Origin: Ramlibacter sp.
GTDB lineage: Bacteria; Pseudomonadota; Gammaproteobacteria; Burkholderiales; Burkholderiaceae_C
Reading direction: 5' to 3'
Assembly: GCA_019635415.1 (NCBI GenBank)
Contig: JAHBZN010000003.1
Coordinates: 310,001 to 374,000 of the forward strand
DNA length: 64,000 nucleotides
Shown here piece after piece: positions 34,795 through 44,840 of this stretch. The notes beneath the pieces were generated by a model. The model did not search any database, was not told where the DNA came from, and worked only from the letters and a program-made list of their open reading frames with translations. The stretch's first letter is position 1, and each line of letters starts with the position of its first letter. The translations under genes and the position numbers were made by a program.

Positions 34795-35475
34795 ATGGGT
34801 TTTGCCGACCGCGACCACGCGCAGGTGCCACCGGACAACGAGCGTGTTTTCAGCACGCCGGAACCCTCCGCGTTCAACACGCTCTGGGTCCTCCTCTTCT
34901 GGGGCCTGATGGCACTGGCCAGCTACCGGGTCATCGCCTGGTGGCAGCAAGACACGCAGCCGCCACACACCCCACCCACCGCCACCCCCACGCAGCCCGC
35001 GCCGCAGCTTTCCGCGGCCCGGAGCGCCGAGCCCCCGGAGCGCCAGCGCCCGGCGCAAGCCAGCCGTCCAGCAATGCCCACTGCGCCCACCGCGGAGCCC
35101 CCTGACAACGCGCCCACGGGCCAGGTCAGCAAATGCGTGGTCAACGGCGTGACCAGCTACACCGACCAGCCCTGCCCGTCCCACGCCCGAGCCGTGGCCG
35201 TCCATGTCAGCCCCGCCGTCAACGTGTTTGACCGCGTGCCCACACCCCAGGCCGCCCCACCCCAGCCGGAGGCCGTGGCCCAAGGCACGCCGCCGCCCGC
35301 CGCGCCCAGCGAACCGCCTGAGCTGTGGAAGAAAAGGGTTTGCGCCTACCACGACGAAGCCATCCGGTGGATCGACGCCCGGGCCCGCGAACCGCTCAGC
35401 GCCTGGGAGCAGGATGACCTGGCAGCGCGGCGCAGGAAGCACCGCGACGAGCAATACCGGCTGCGCTGCCAGTAG
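34795..35475 (+). CDS. Single-pass membrane protein with DUF4124-like Cys motif
   Basis: 226 residues from the ATG at 34795, chosen because it lies 6 nt after AAGGGG (34789 is an alternative). A TM helix at about 29-46 is followed by a Pro/Ala-rich linker and the segment KCVVNGVTSYTDQPCP, which resembles the DUF4124 K-C-x(n)-Y-x-D-x-P-C motif. The C-terminal 60 residues are charged and helical with two more Cys. Probably a periplasmic envelope protein; function unknown. Confidence 0.7.
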   Translation: MGFADRDHAQVPPDNERVFSTPEPSAFNTLWVLLFWGLMALASYRVIAWWQQDTQPPHTPPTATPTQPAPQLSAARSAEPPERQRPAQASRPAMPTAPTAEPPDNAPTGQVSKCVVNGVTSYTDQPCPSHARAVAVHVSPAVNVFDRVPTPQAAPPQPEAVAQGTPPPAAPSEPPELWKKRVCAYHDEAIRWIDARAREPLSAWEQDDLAARRRKHRDEQYRLRCQ

Positions 35476-35496
35476 CTGATTCCAGGCGCCGTGCGC

Positions 35497-35552
35497 GCTG
35501 CGATTTTCATAGCAGCCCAGCGCCCATCGACAAGGGCTAGCGCCCGTTTTGA
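35497..35552 (+). repeat. Dispersed ~55-bp element, copy C
   Basis: GCTGC at 35497, ATAGC at 35509-35513, GCGCCCATCGA, CAAGGGCTAGCGCCC, TTTT. It overlaps the 3' end of the frameshifted DUF296 gene on the other strand and may supply its last codons. Confidence 0.85.
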
Positions 35553-35972
35553 TCCCCATCCGCGCGCCGGGCAGCGACCAGCTCGGCATAGCCCGTCGCG
35601 GCGTCCACCTGGCGGCTGAACTGCCACTGCGGCAACAGCGCCAGCACCACCTCGGCCGTGGTGCGCACCGTGCAGCCCGCCAGCAGGTGGCCGCCCAGCA
35701 CCGTGCCATCGGCCCGCGACACGCTGGCGTGCAGGTGCGGCCCATTGGCGCTGAAAGTGCCCGAGAGCGTCAGCAGCTCCAGCGGCCCGCCGATGGCCGT
35801 GCCAGTGTCCTGCTCGGCATAGCGCAGCACCGCGGCCTGCAGGCTGCCCACGGCCGACACCACGCAACCAGCCTGCACGCTGTGGGCCTGCGCAAGGGCC
35901 GTGTAGGCTGCGCTCCAGCGCGGCACGCAGGTCGTCACCGGGGGCGAGGCGCAGGACTTCGATTTGAAGCAT
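35537..35972 (-). pseudogene. PPC/DUF296-domain protein gene with a frameshift
   Basis: DUF296 (PPC) proteins are about 140 residues and often DNA-binding. Here the opening MLQIEVLRLAPGDDLRAALE is read from an ATG at 35972. The remainder, AVGSLQAAVLRYAEQ through ATGYAELVAA, is in another minus-strand frame. The shift point is near 35906-35909; dropping one base there restores a continuous family-like protein. The second frame also opens at an ATG (35980), but its first 30 residues look unlike the family. A disabled gene or a sequencing error are both possible. Confidence 0.75.
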
Positions 35973-35992
35973 CGCGCCATTGTGCCCAGCCT

Positions 35993-36112
35993 TCAAAGCG
36001 CGTCGAACCACCCCTCCGGACCGATCCTGGTCTGCGCCAGCGGCTCCACGCAGCGGTTCTTGATGCCCGCCACAAACGCCTTGAAGGGGATCTGTCGTCG
36101 CAGGACTAGCCT
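35993..36112 (-). pseudogene. 3' remnant of an unknown gene
   Basis: A minus-strand frame ends with IPFKAFVAGIKNRCVEPL and AQTRIGPEGWFDAL before a TGA at 35993-35995. The sequence reads like the C-terminus of a real protein, but the frame hits a stop about 25 codons further upstream at 36137-36139 and has no start. It sits at the left boundary of the AT-richer island, so it may be what is left of a gene interrupted by the insertion. Confidence 0.4.
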
Positions 36113-36146
36113 CGCTGGCCGCGCATGCCGAGCGCTCTATTCAGCG

Positions 36147-36581
36147 CTATTGAAGTAGCGATTGAGCAGGCGCAGCGGCCTCCCGCTCCAAATTGGCAAC
36201 CTCAACCTTCAATTTACGCAGTTGCAGGCTGATCAACTCGTCTTGGATTGGCTGAATCTTCTGATGCCACGTCTTGAAGCCGTAGAACGCCGACCAGAGC
36301 CCCAATACGAAAAGGGTTGCTAGCGCCCACCTCAAGAAAGTCTTGTCGCTCTTCCCTACTTCAAGCAATCGATCAATCACTTCAATGCGAGCAATTTGCC
36401 CAGCTGCTGGTACCACAACCTCCTTCAACGTCTCGCGCTCAACCATCAGATTCGTCAGGAGTTCATTGCTCGATCTAGTGGAGTAAAGCATCGCGCCAAT
36501 GCTGAATATGAAGACGAGCAATCCGAACAGTGCATAAAACTTGTAGATGTTGTCCGTCGGTAGTGGGATCTTGCTTTCCAT
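36147..36581 (-). CDS. Hypothetical two-TM membrane protein
   Basis: 144 residues from the ATG at 36581, which follows GAAGGAGG; an in-frame upstream extension to 36674 has no RBS. TM helices at about 15-32 and 88-107 enclose a region with a helical, Leu/Val/Glu-rich segment, and the C-terminal 40 residues form a predicted coiled coil (LISLQLRKLKVEVANLERE). No family recognised. Base composition is visibly less GC-rich than flanking genes, suggesting recent acquisition. Confidence 0.7.
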   Translation of the reverse strand: MESKIPLPTDNIYKFYALFGLLVFIFSIGAMLYSTRSSNELLTNLMVERETLKEVVVPAAGQIARIEVIDRLLEVGKSDKTFLRWALATLFVLGLWSAFYGFKTWHQKIQPIQDELISLQLRKLKVEVANLEREAAAPAQSLLQ

Positions 36582-36717
36582 GGAACCTCCTTCTTGGTTT
36601 GAATCGCTTGGGACTTTCCGTCTCGCCCACTGGTCAATTCTGCCGGCCGGGCAAGGCCTGGTCACCCCAGGCAATGCCCTGGGTTACAAGACACAAGACT
36701 TTCCCAACAATGGGCAC

Positions 36718-37059
36718 ATGACCAAAGCAACTTCCGAATTGCCCGACTGGGGCCAAATGCCGACCCGTCCCGGGCTGTACTTGTCACTCAGTCACGGCCG
36801 CGATTTCCCACAGCAGGCCATGCGCGGCAGAGGGTTCCCCGGTCCGAAAATAGGCCCTGTGCTCTACGTAAGAACGCAATACGGCCAAGAGGTGAGTGTG
36901 CGATTCGCGAACACACGCGAGGCAAAACACTTCTTTGCTGATGCCAAGTCATCAATCCAAAAACTTCAGATCGTGGAAGGCACATTGGTTCACGGTGACA
37001 AGTGCTTCGGCGACTGGGATGTCTGCTACATCGCTAAGGAGTTCTGCCGGACCGTTTGA
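36718..37059 (+). CDS. Hypothetical cytoplasmic protein
   Basis: 113 residues; no signal, TM or known motif. It contains an Arg/Gly-rich loop (MRGRGFPGPKIGPVLYVRTQYG) and three Cys near the C-terminus. The start is uncertain: ATG 36718 has no clear RBS and an internal ATG begins MPTRPGLYLS. It lies in the AT-richer island, upstream of the HNH endonuclease gene in the same orientation, and could be its partner. Confidence 0.5.
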   Translation: MTKATSELPDWGQMPTRPGLYLSLSHGRDFPQQAMRGRGFPGPKIGPVLYVRTQYGQEVSVRFANTREAKHFFADAKSSIQKLQIVEGTLVHGDKCFGDWDVCYIAKEFCRTV

Positions 37060-37108
37060 GAGGCTACAGGGCGCCAGGCATACTGCGTTCGACAACGCGG
37101 AGGTCTCC

Positions 37109-37885
37109 ATGCCCAAATCCAACAACTGGACACGCTGCCAAACTCTGGCCGCGCTCCATATCTATCTGCAATTGCCATTTGGCCAATTGCATCAGGGCAA
37201 TCCGAAGATCAAACAGCTGTCCAGCTGGATGGCTCGCACGCCCGGGGCTGTGGCATTGAAGCTCGTCAATCTTGCCAGTCTCGATCCACAAATTGTCGCC
37301 AGCGGCCGCAGCGGCATGGGGAATGCCTCAAAACTTGACAAACAACTTTGGCAGGAGCTTCGGGCCAACTGGGACGCTGTCGCTACCGAAGCCGCCACCG
37401 AGTACGATCGTTTCGCCGTCGCGCATGGCCTGCCCGCCGCGGTAGATGTGATCGATGAAATTCCAGAAATCGCAGAGGGAAAAACCCGCGTGGCACTCAT
37501 TCAGGTTCGCGTGAACCAGATTCGATTTCGCCGTGCCATCTTGGCAGGCTACAACTCCACCTGCTGCATCAGTGGCCTGCGCCACGAGAAACTGGTGATC
37601 GCCAGTCACATCGTTCCCTGGAGCATGGACAAGAAGAACCGGCTCAACCCACAGAATGGTTTATGCCTTTCGGCGCTGCACGACAAAGCCTATGACCAAG
37701 GACTATTGACTGTTTTGCCCGACTACACCATACGAATCGGGCCTGCGATCCGCGAGTCCGCAGACAACGCCTTGATGAAAACAGCATTCCTCGCAATTGA
37801 TGGCAAGCAGATTCAACTTCCGGAGCGCTTCAGGCCTTCAACTGAGTTCCTTCACGCTCACGCCAAGCGATTCGGCTTTCTCTAA
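37109..37885 (+). CDS. HNH endonuclease, restriction-type (COG3440-like)
   Basis: 258 residues. The N-terminal domain (NWTRCQTLAALHIYLQLPF, then RTPGAVALKLVNLASLDP and NASKLDKQLW) matches the helical domain seen in stand-alone putative restriction endonucleases. The C-terminal HNH nuclease core is SGLRHEKLVIASHIVPW, then NPQNGLCLSALHDKAYD, with the expected His-Asn-His pattern. A Cys pair (TCCIS) precedes it. RBS GGAGG. No DNA methyltransferase is nearby, so it may target modified or foreign DNA. AT-richer island gene. Confidence 0.78.
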   Translation: MPKSNNWTRCQTLAALHIYLQLPFGQLHQGNPKIKQLSSWMARTPGAVALKLVNLASLDPQIVASGRSGMGNASKLDKQLWQELRANWDAVATEAATEYDRFAVAHGLPAAVDVIDEIPEIAEGKTRVALIQVRVNQIRFRRAILAGYNSTCCISGLRHEKLVIASHIVPWSMDKKNRLNPQNGLCLSALHDKAYDQGLLTVLPDYTIRIGPAIRESADNALMKTAFLAIDGKQIQLPERFRPSTEFLHAHAKRFGFL

Positions 37886-37895
37886 GCTACCGTCC

Positions 37896-37915
37896 CCCGA
37901 CGCTGTGGCGTCGGG
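37896..37915. terminator. Hairpin between convergent genes
   Basis: CCCGACGC, loop TGTG, GCGTCGGG. Perfect 8-bp stem but no T run. It lies between the HNH gene and the TM2-domain gene and may end transcription or mark the island edge. Confidence 0.4.
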
Positions 37916-37918
37916 AAT

Positions 37919-38317
37919 TCACTCAGCCCGGTTCACCACCGTGATCTGATCGTTGAGCGTCCACATGTCGTAGAGGTAGCCCAGCCCCAGCAGGCCAAAG
38001 GTCAGCAGGTAGAGGATGCCCGTGAGCCATTTGCCCATGTACATGCGATGGACACCGAAGAAGCCAAGGAACGTGAGCAACAACCACGCAACGGAGTAAT
38101 TCACGTCGCCCGCGAAAAAGCGAGCGTCGGCCTGCCGGTCCATGGAAGGAATCAGGAACAGGTCAACCAACCAGCCGATGCCCAGCAGGCCGAACGTGAA
38201 GAACCAGAGGGTCCCGGTGACGGGCTTGCCGTAGTAGAAGCGGTGCGCGCCGGTGAAGCCGAAAATCCACAGGGCATAGCCTATGACCTTGGAATGCGTG
38301 TCGCCCGTGTTGGCCAT
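37919..38317 (-). CDS. TM2-domain membrane protein
   Basis: 132 residues with two repeats of the TM2 module: first FGFTGAHRFYYGKPVTG with GWLVDLFLIP, then LGFFGVHRMYMGKWLTG with GYLYDMWTLN. Four TM helices in all. TM2 proteins are widespread and of unknown function. It is 2 bp from the gyrB stop, in the same direction, so it may be cotranscribed with it. Confidence 0.85.
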   Translation of the reverse strand: MANTGDTHSKVIGYALWIFGFTGAHRFYYGKPVTGTLWFFTFGLLGIGWLVDLFLIPSMDRQADARFFAGDVNYSVAWLLLTFLGFFGVHRMYMGKWLTGILYLLTFGLLGLGYLYDMWTLNDQITVVNRAE

Positions 38318-38319
38318 GG

Positions 38320-40923
<2,604 letters not shown>

Positions 40924-40946
40924 CTATCGCTCTCTTGAATGACCAA

Positions 40947-40965
40947 ACCCGCGAAAGTCGCGGGT
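40947..40965 (-). terminator. Hairpin between dnaN and gyrB
   Basis: ACCCGCGA and TCGCGGGT pair perfectly around a 3-nt loop; on the minus strand a short T run follows. It could attenuate read-through from dnaN into gyrB. Confidence 0.5.
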
Positions 40966-40997
40966 CGGGCTTTGTGTCTAACCGTTTCAACAGGAGG

Positions 40998-42104
40998 TCA
41001 GATGCGCATCGGCATCACCACGTACTTGAAGGTGGCGTTGTCGGGAATGGTCAGCAGCGCCGAGCTGTTGGAATCGGCCAGCTCGATCTTGACCATTTCC
41101 TGCCCCATGTTGGCCAGCGCGTCGATCAGGTAGGTCACGTTGAAACCGATCTCGATCGCGTCGCCACCGTAGTCGATATCGAGTTCATCCACGGCCTCTT
41201 CCTGTTCGGCGTTGTTGCTGGCCACGCGCAGCGTGCCCGGCTCGATGTTCAGGCGCACGCCTTTGAACTTCTCGCTTGTGAGGATGGCCGTGCGCTGCAG
41301 GCTGGCCAGCAGTGGCGCGCGGCCCAGCGTGATGCTGTTCTTGTGGTTCTTGGGAATGACACGGTTGTAGTCGGGGAATTTGCCTTCGACCAGCTTGGTC
41401 ACGAACTCCATGCCGCCAAAGCTGAATTTCGCCTGGTTGCTGGCGAACTGCATCTCGATGGCGCCTTCGGCGTCGGACAGCAGGCGCTGCATCTCCAGCA
41501 CGGTCTTGCGCGGCAGGATCACTTCCTGGCGCGGCACTTCCACATCGAGCAACGCGCTGGCAAACGCCAGGCGGTGGCCGTCGGTGGCCACGAGGCTGAG
41601 CTGCTTGCCCTCGGCCACGAACAGGATGCCGTTGAGGTAGTACCGAATGTCGTGCACGGCCATGGCAAAGCTCACCTGGTCGAGCAGATCCTTGAGCGTC
41701 TTCTGCGGCACGCTGAACACCGGGCCAAAGCTGGCGGCTTCCTGCACCAGCGGAAAGTCCTCGGCCGGCAGTGTCTGCAAGGTGAACTTGCTCTTGCCGC
41801 CCTTGAGGATCAGCTTGCTGGCGCTGGACTCGATGGACACGGTCTGGTCCGATGGCATGGTGCGCAGGATGTCGATGAGCTTGCGCGCCCCCACCGTGGT
41901 GGTGAAATTGCCGGCATCGCCATCGAGCTCGGCCGTGGTGCGAATCTGGATTTCCAGATCGCTGGTCGTGAGCTGTACCGCGCTGCCAGTCTTGCGGATC
42001 AGCACATTGGCCAGGATGGGCAGCGTGTGCCGCCGTTCCACGATGCCCGCTACCGACTGCAGAACCGAGAGCACTTTGTCTTGTGTGGCCTTCAGGACAA
42101 TCAT
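40998..42104 (-). CDS. dnaN: DNA polymerase III beta sliding clamp
   Basis: 368 residues, the standard length. The three-domain clamp opens MIVLKATQDKVLSVLQSV and ends YVVMPMRI, the conserved C-terminal M-P-M-R-L-type tail that forms the protein-binding pocket. It confers processivity on Pol III and many repair proteins. The ATG follows AAGAGGAG. Second gene of the origin cluster. Confidence 0.98.
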   Translation of the reverse strand: MIVLKATQDKVLSVLQSVAGIVERRHTLPILANVLIRKTGSAVQLTTSDLEIQIRTTAELDGDAGNFTTTVGARKLIDILRTMPSDQTVSIESSASKLILKGGKSKFTLQTLPAEDFPLVQEAASFGPVFSVPQKTLKDLLDQVSFAMAVHDIRYYLNGILFVAEGKQLSLVATDGHRLAFASALLDVEVPRQEVILPRKTVLEMQRLLSDAEGAIEMQFASNQAKFSFGGMEFVTKLVEGKFPDYNRVIPKNHKNSITLGRAPLLASLQRTAILTSEKFKGVRLNIEPGTLRVASNNAEQEEAVDELDIDYGGDAIEIGFNVTYLIDALANMGQEMVKIELADSNSSALLTIPDNATFKYVVMPMRI

Positions 42105-42345
42105 CTGTGAACTCCTCTTTATTTCTTTAATTCAAATTAGTAGTAGCTAGTAGGGGGCGCCCGGCGCTGTGGACATCCCTATTTTCGCCTTTTTTATCAA
42201 CGACTTGCGATGCATTGAACATTGTGGGCACCTGTGCTTTGGCGGTGTCTGCCCGGAATGAATAACTTTGGCTGAGGGCCGCCCGATGTGGATAACCGGC
42301 AGGTTGTGCCAGAACTGTCCCCAGAGTTGTTCGTGCGTTCACGGG
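42105..42345. other. dnaA-dnaN intergenic region with DnaA box
   Basis: Contains one exact DnaA box (TGTGGATAA at 42287-42295), a degenerate one (TGTGGACAT near 42169) and an AT-rich stretch next to dnaN. It must also hold the dnaN promoter. It may be part of a bipartite origin or autoregulatory for dnaN. Confidence 0.55.
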
Positions 42346-43746
42346 TCAGCCTTTCAGCGTCTGTTCCAGCACATGCAACTGCTGGTTGAGTTCGGTCAGC
42401 TGCTGGCGCTCGCCCGAAATCTTGCGCACCGCGTGCAATACGGTGGTGTGGTCGCGGCCACCGAACAGTTCGCCGATCTCGGGCAGGCTTTTCTGGGTAA
42501 GTTCCTTGGCCAGGTACATGGCAATCTGCCGAGGACGTGCGATGCTGGCAGGCCGCTTCTTGCTGTACATGTCGGCGACCTTGATCTTGTAGTAATCAGC
42601 CACGGTCTTCTGGATGTTCTCCACGCTGATCTGGCGGTTCTGGATGCTCAGCAGGTCGCGCAGGGCCTCGCGCGCCAGCGCGATCGAGATGTCTTTCTGG
42701 TTGAAGCGGCTGTAAGCCAGGATCTTGCGCAGCGCGCCTTCCAGTTCGCGCACATTGGAGCGCACGTTCTTGGCGACGAAGAAGGCCACCTCTTCGGGCA
42801 TCTCGGCAGCTTCGGCACGGGCCTTGTTGATCAGGATGGCCACGCGCATCTCGAGTTCGGGTGGTTCGATGGCCACGGTCAGGCCTGAATCGAAGCGCGA
42901 CACCAGGCGCTCATGGATGTCGGCCAGACCCTTGGGATAGGTGTCCGACGTCATCACGATGTGGCTTTTCTTGGCCAGCAGAGCCTCGAAGGCGTTGAAG
43001 AACTCCTCCTGGGTCCGGTCCTTGTTGGCGAAGAACTGCACGTCGTCGATCAGCAGCAGGTCCAGCGAGTGGTAGCGTTCCTTGAACTCGTCGAAGGTCT
43101 TGCGCTGGTAGGCCTTAACCACATCTGAAACAAATTGTTCGGCGTGGATGTAGAGAACTTTGGCGTTGGGCCGGTCGGCCAGCAATTTGTTGCCCACCGC
43201 ATGCACCAGGTGGGTTTTGCCCAGACCGACGCCGCCATAGATGAAAAGCGGGTTGTACAGCTGACCGGGGGTGCCGGACACATGCATGGCGGCGGCGCGC
43301 GCCATGCGGTTGGCCGTGCCCTCGACCAGGGTGTCAAAGGTCAGGGCCGTGTTCAGGCGGTTCTTGAAGCCCGCGGGCGACACATCCTCGCCGATGTCGC
43401 TCGGCTCGACGGGTAAACCGACTTCTGGTGCCGTGGAAACAGAATATGACCTGACAACAGGTTCACGGGGAGCAAGCGCTAACTCAAGCTGCACCGGCTG
43501 CCCGTACAGCTTCTCCAGCAGCGTGGTGATACGGCCGGCATATTGCGCCCGCACCCAGTCGAGTTTGAAGCGGTTCGCGACGAAGATGGTGACTCTGGAG
43601 AAGTCTTCGGCAACCTGGGCCACCAGTGGCTTGATCCAGGTGTTGAACTGCTGTTCGGGCAGTTCCTGGGCCAGTTGCTCCAGGCAGGCCTGCCACAGGC
43701 TGTTGCCGGCGCCGGAAGCCAGGCCGGTTGGAAGTCCCTCGCTCAT
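42346..43746 (-). CDS. dnaA: Chromosomal replication initiator DnaA
   Basis: 466 residues. Domain I interacts with helicase loaders, and a short linker (domain II) follows. The AAA+ domain has Walker [11 protein letters not shown], Walker [10 protein letters not shown] and the sensor regions. The C-terminal helix-turn-helix has the DnaA signature ([15 protein letters not shown]). It melts oriC and is also autoregulated; DnaA boxes flank the gene on both sides. Confidence 0.98.
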   Translation of the reverse strand: MSEGLPTGLASGAGNSLWQACLEQLAQELPEQQFNTWIKPLVAQVAEDFSRVTIFVANRFKLDWVRAQYAGRITTLLEKLYGQPVQLELALAPREPVVRSYSVSTAPEVGLPVEPSDIGEDVSPAGFKNRLNTALTFDTLVEGTANRMARAAAMHVSGTPGQLYNPLFIYGGVGLGKTHLVHAVGNKLLADRPNAKVLYIHAEQFVSDVVKAYQRKTFDEFKERYHSLDLLLIDDVQFFANKDRTQEEFFNAFEALLAKKSHIVMTSDTYPKGLADIHERLVSRFDSGLTVAIEPPELEMRVAILINKARAEAAEMPEEVAFFVAKNVRSNVRELEGALRKILAYSRFNQKDISIALAREALRDLLSIQNRQISVENIQKTVADYYKIKVADMYSKKRPASIARPRQIAMYLAKELTQKSLPEIGELFGGRDHTTVLHAVRKISGERQQLTELNQQLHVLEQTLKG

Positions 43747-43940
43747 TATTGGCTGTCGCCTCTGTGGATATTTTTCATTGTCAAAGCCCGTCGATTGTAA
43801 TTTATCAAGGCGTTATCCACAAAGCCGGCCAAACCGTCGGGACTTCCAGCGGCACACTGCAAAAAGCACGTAAAGCCTTGCCGCGATTCAGAAAATCCAC
43901 GATAATCATGGGTTTCCCTGAGTATGAACGTCAGATCATC
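43747..43940. other. Probable oriC core (dnaA-rpmH intergenic region)
   Basis: Holds one exact DnaA box TTATCCACA (43813-43821), a one-mismatch box TGTGGATAT (43763-43771) and a nearby AT-rich segment (GATTGTAATTTATCAAGG). Genes diverge from here: dnaA-dnaN-gyrB to the left and rpmH-rnpA-yidC-mnmE to the right. The region must also carry the dnaA and rpmH promoters. With only two good boxes it is compact, and the dnaA-dnaN gap may contribute. Confidence 0.6.
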
Positions 43941-44075
43941 ATGAAAAGAACCTACCAACCCTCCAAGACGCGCCGTGCGCGCACCCACGGCTTTCTGGTC
44001 CGCATGAAGACCCGTGGCGGACGCGCCGTGATCAACGCACGCCGCGCCAAGGGCCGCAAGCGCTTGGCCGTCTGA
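43941..44075 (+). CDS. rpmH: Ribosomal protein bL34
   Basis: 44 residues, full length and very conserved ([19 protein letters not shown], ending KRLAV). Structural protein of the 50S subunit. Its neighbour downstream is rnpA, the ancient pairing found in most bacteria. Confidence 0.98.
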   Translation: MKRTYQPSKTRRARTHGFLVRMKTRGGRAVINARRAKGRKRLAV

Positions 44076-44133
44076 GCCGCGTCGTAGCCGGCCAGAACCC
44101 CGGACCCGCGCAGCGCTTCAGCATGGCATTGAC

Positions 44134-44571
44134 GTGCAGCGGCTGAAATCGCGGGCGCAGTTCCAGGCGGTGATGTCGGGCTCCACGGTGTCGCGCAGCG
44201 CGCATTTCGTGCTGCACCGCTTGCCGCTGGACACCCCGGATGCAGCCCCGTCACCCGGTGCCGGGTCGAGGTCTGAAACTTCCACAGGGCCTGGGTCCGA
44301 GCGACCGCAGGCCCTGTTTGCTGTGCGCGATGTCTGGATGGGCGCCCTCGTTCCCAAGCGCTGGGCCAAGCGCGCGGTCACCCGCAACACCATCAAACGC
44401 CAGATCTACGCTGTGAGTGCTTCCTTTGAATCCCGCCTGCCGGTGGCTGCCCATGTGGTGCGCCTGCGAGCGGGGTTCGATCGCCAGCAGTTCATCAGCG
44501 CGTCATCGCCGCAGCTCAAACTCGCGGTCCATGGGGAGCTGGAACAGCTGTTTGCAAGGGCCGCCGCATGA
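44134..44571 (+). CDS. rnpA: Ribonuclease P protein component
   Basis: 145 residues from a GTG start at 44134, since no ATG is in frame upstream. Opening QRLKSRAQFQAVMSG and the central RNA-binding segment (KRWAKRAVTRNTIKRQIY, equal to the conserved RNR motif) are diagnostic. A Pro/Ser-rich insertion (about residues 30-55) makes it longer than the usual 115-125 residues. It assists the RNase P RNA in tRNA 5' maturation. Confidence 0.95.
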   Translation: MQRLKSRAQFQAVMSGSTVSRSAHFVLHRLPLDTPDAAPSPGAGSRSETSTGPGSERPQALFAVRDVWMGALVPKRWAKRAVTRNTIKRQIYAVSASFESRLPVAAHVVRLRAGFDRQQFISASSPQLKLAVHGELEQLFARAAA

Positions 44572-44840
44572 TGCGGGCCGCACTTATGGCACTGGTGCGG
44601 GGTTATCGCCTCCTGCTCAGCCCCTGGCTGGGCTCGTCGTGCCGTTTCACCCCAAGCTGTTCAGCCTACTCCCTGCAGGCGCTGGAGCAGCATGGGGCCG
44701 CGGTGGGCAGTTACCTCACGGTGGCGCGCATTGCGCGCTGCAACCCCTGGTGTGCGGGGGGCCATGATCCGGTGCCGGTTGAAAAGCCGCGCCTGTTCAC
44801 CCATCTGCTTTCACCCTTTTCTGAGAAGAAGTCTTCATGA
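44568..44840 (+). CDS. yidD: Membrane protein insertion efficiency factor YidD
   Basis: 90 residues with an N-terminal amphipathic helix and the conserved Cys motif CRFTPSCSAYSLQALEQHG, then CNPWCAGGHDPVP. It aids insertion by YidC at the inner membrane. It overlaps rnpA and yidC by ATGA, the typical rpmH-rnpA-yidD-yidC arrangement. Confidence 0.95.
   Translation: MMRAALMALVRGYRLLLSPWLGSSCRFTPSCSAYSLQALEQHGAAVGSYLTVARIARCNPWCAGGHDPVPVEKPRLFTHLLSPFSEKKSS

Noticed and set aside
36128..36175. Possible element copy at the island edge (GCTATTGAAGTAGCG)
   Set aside because: It has the first inverted-repeat half only, then diverges; counted as chance or a remnant.
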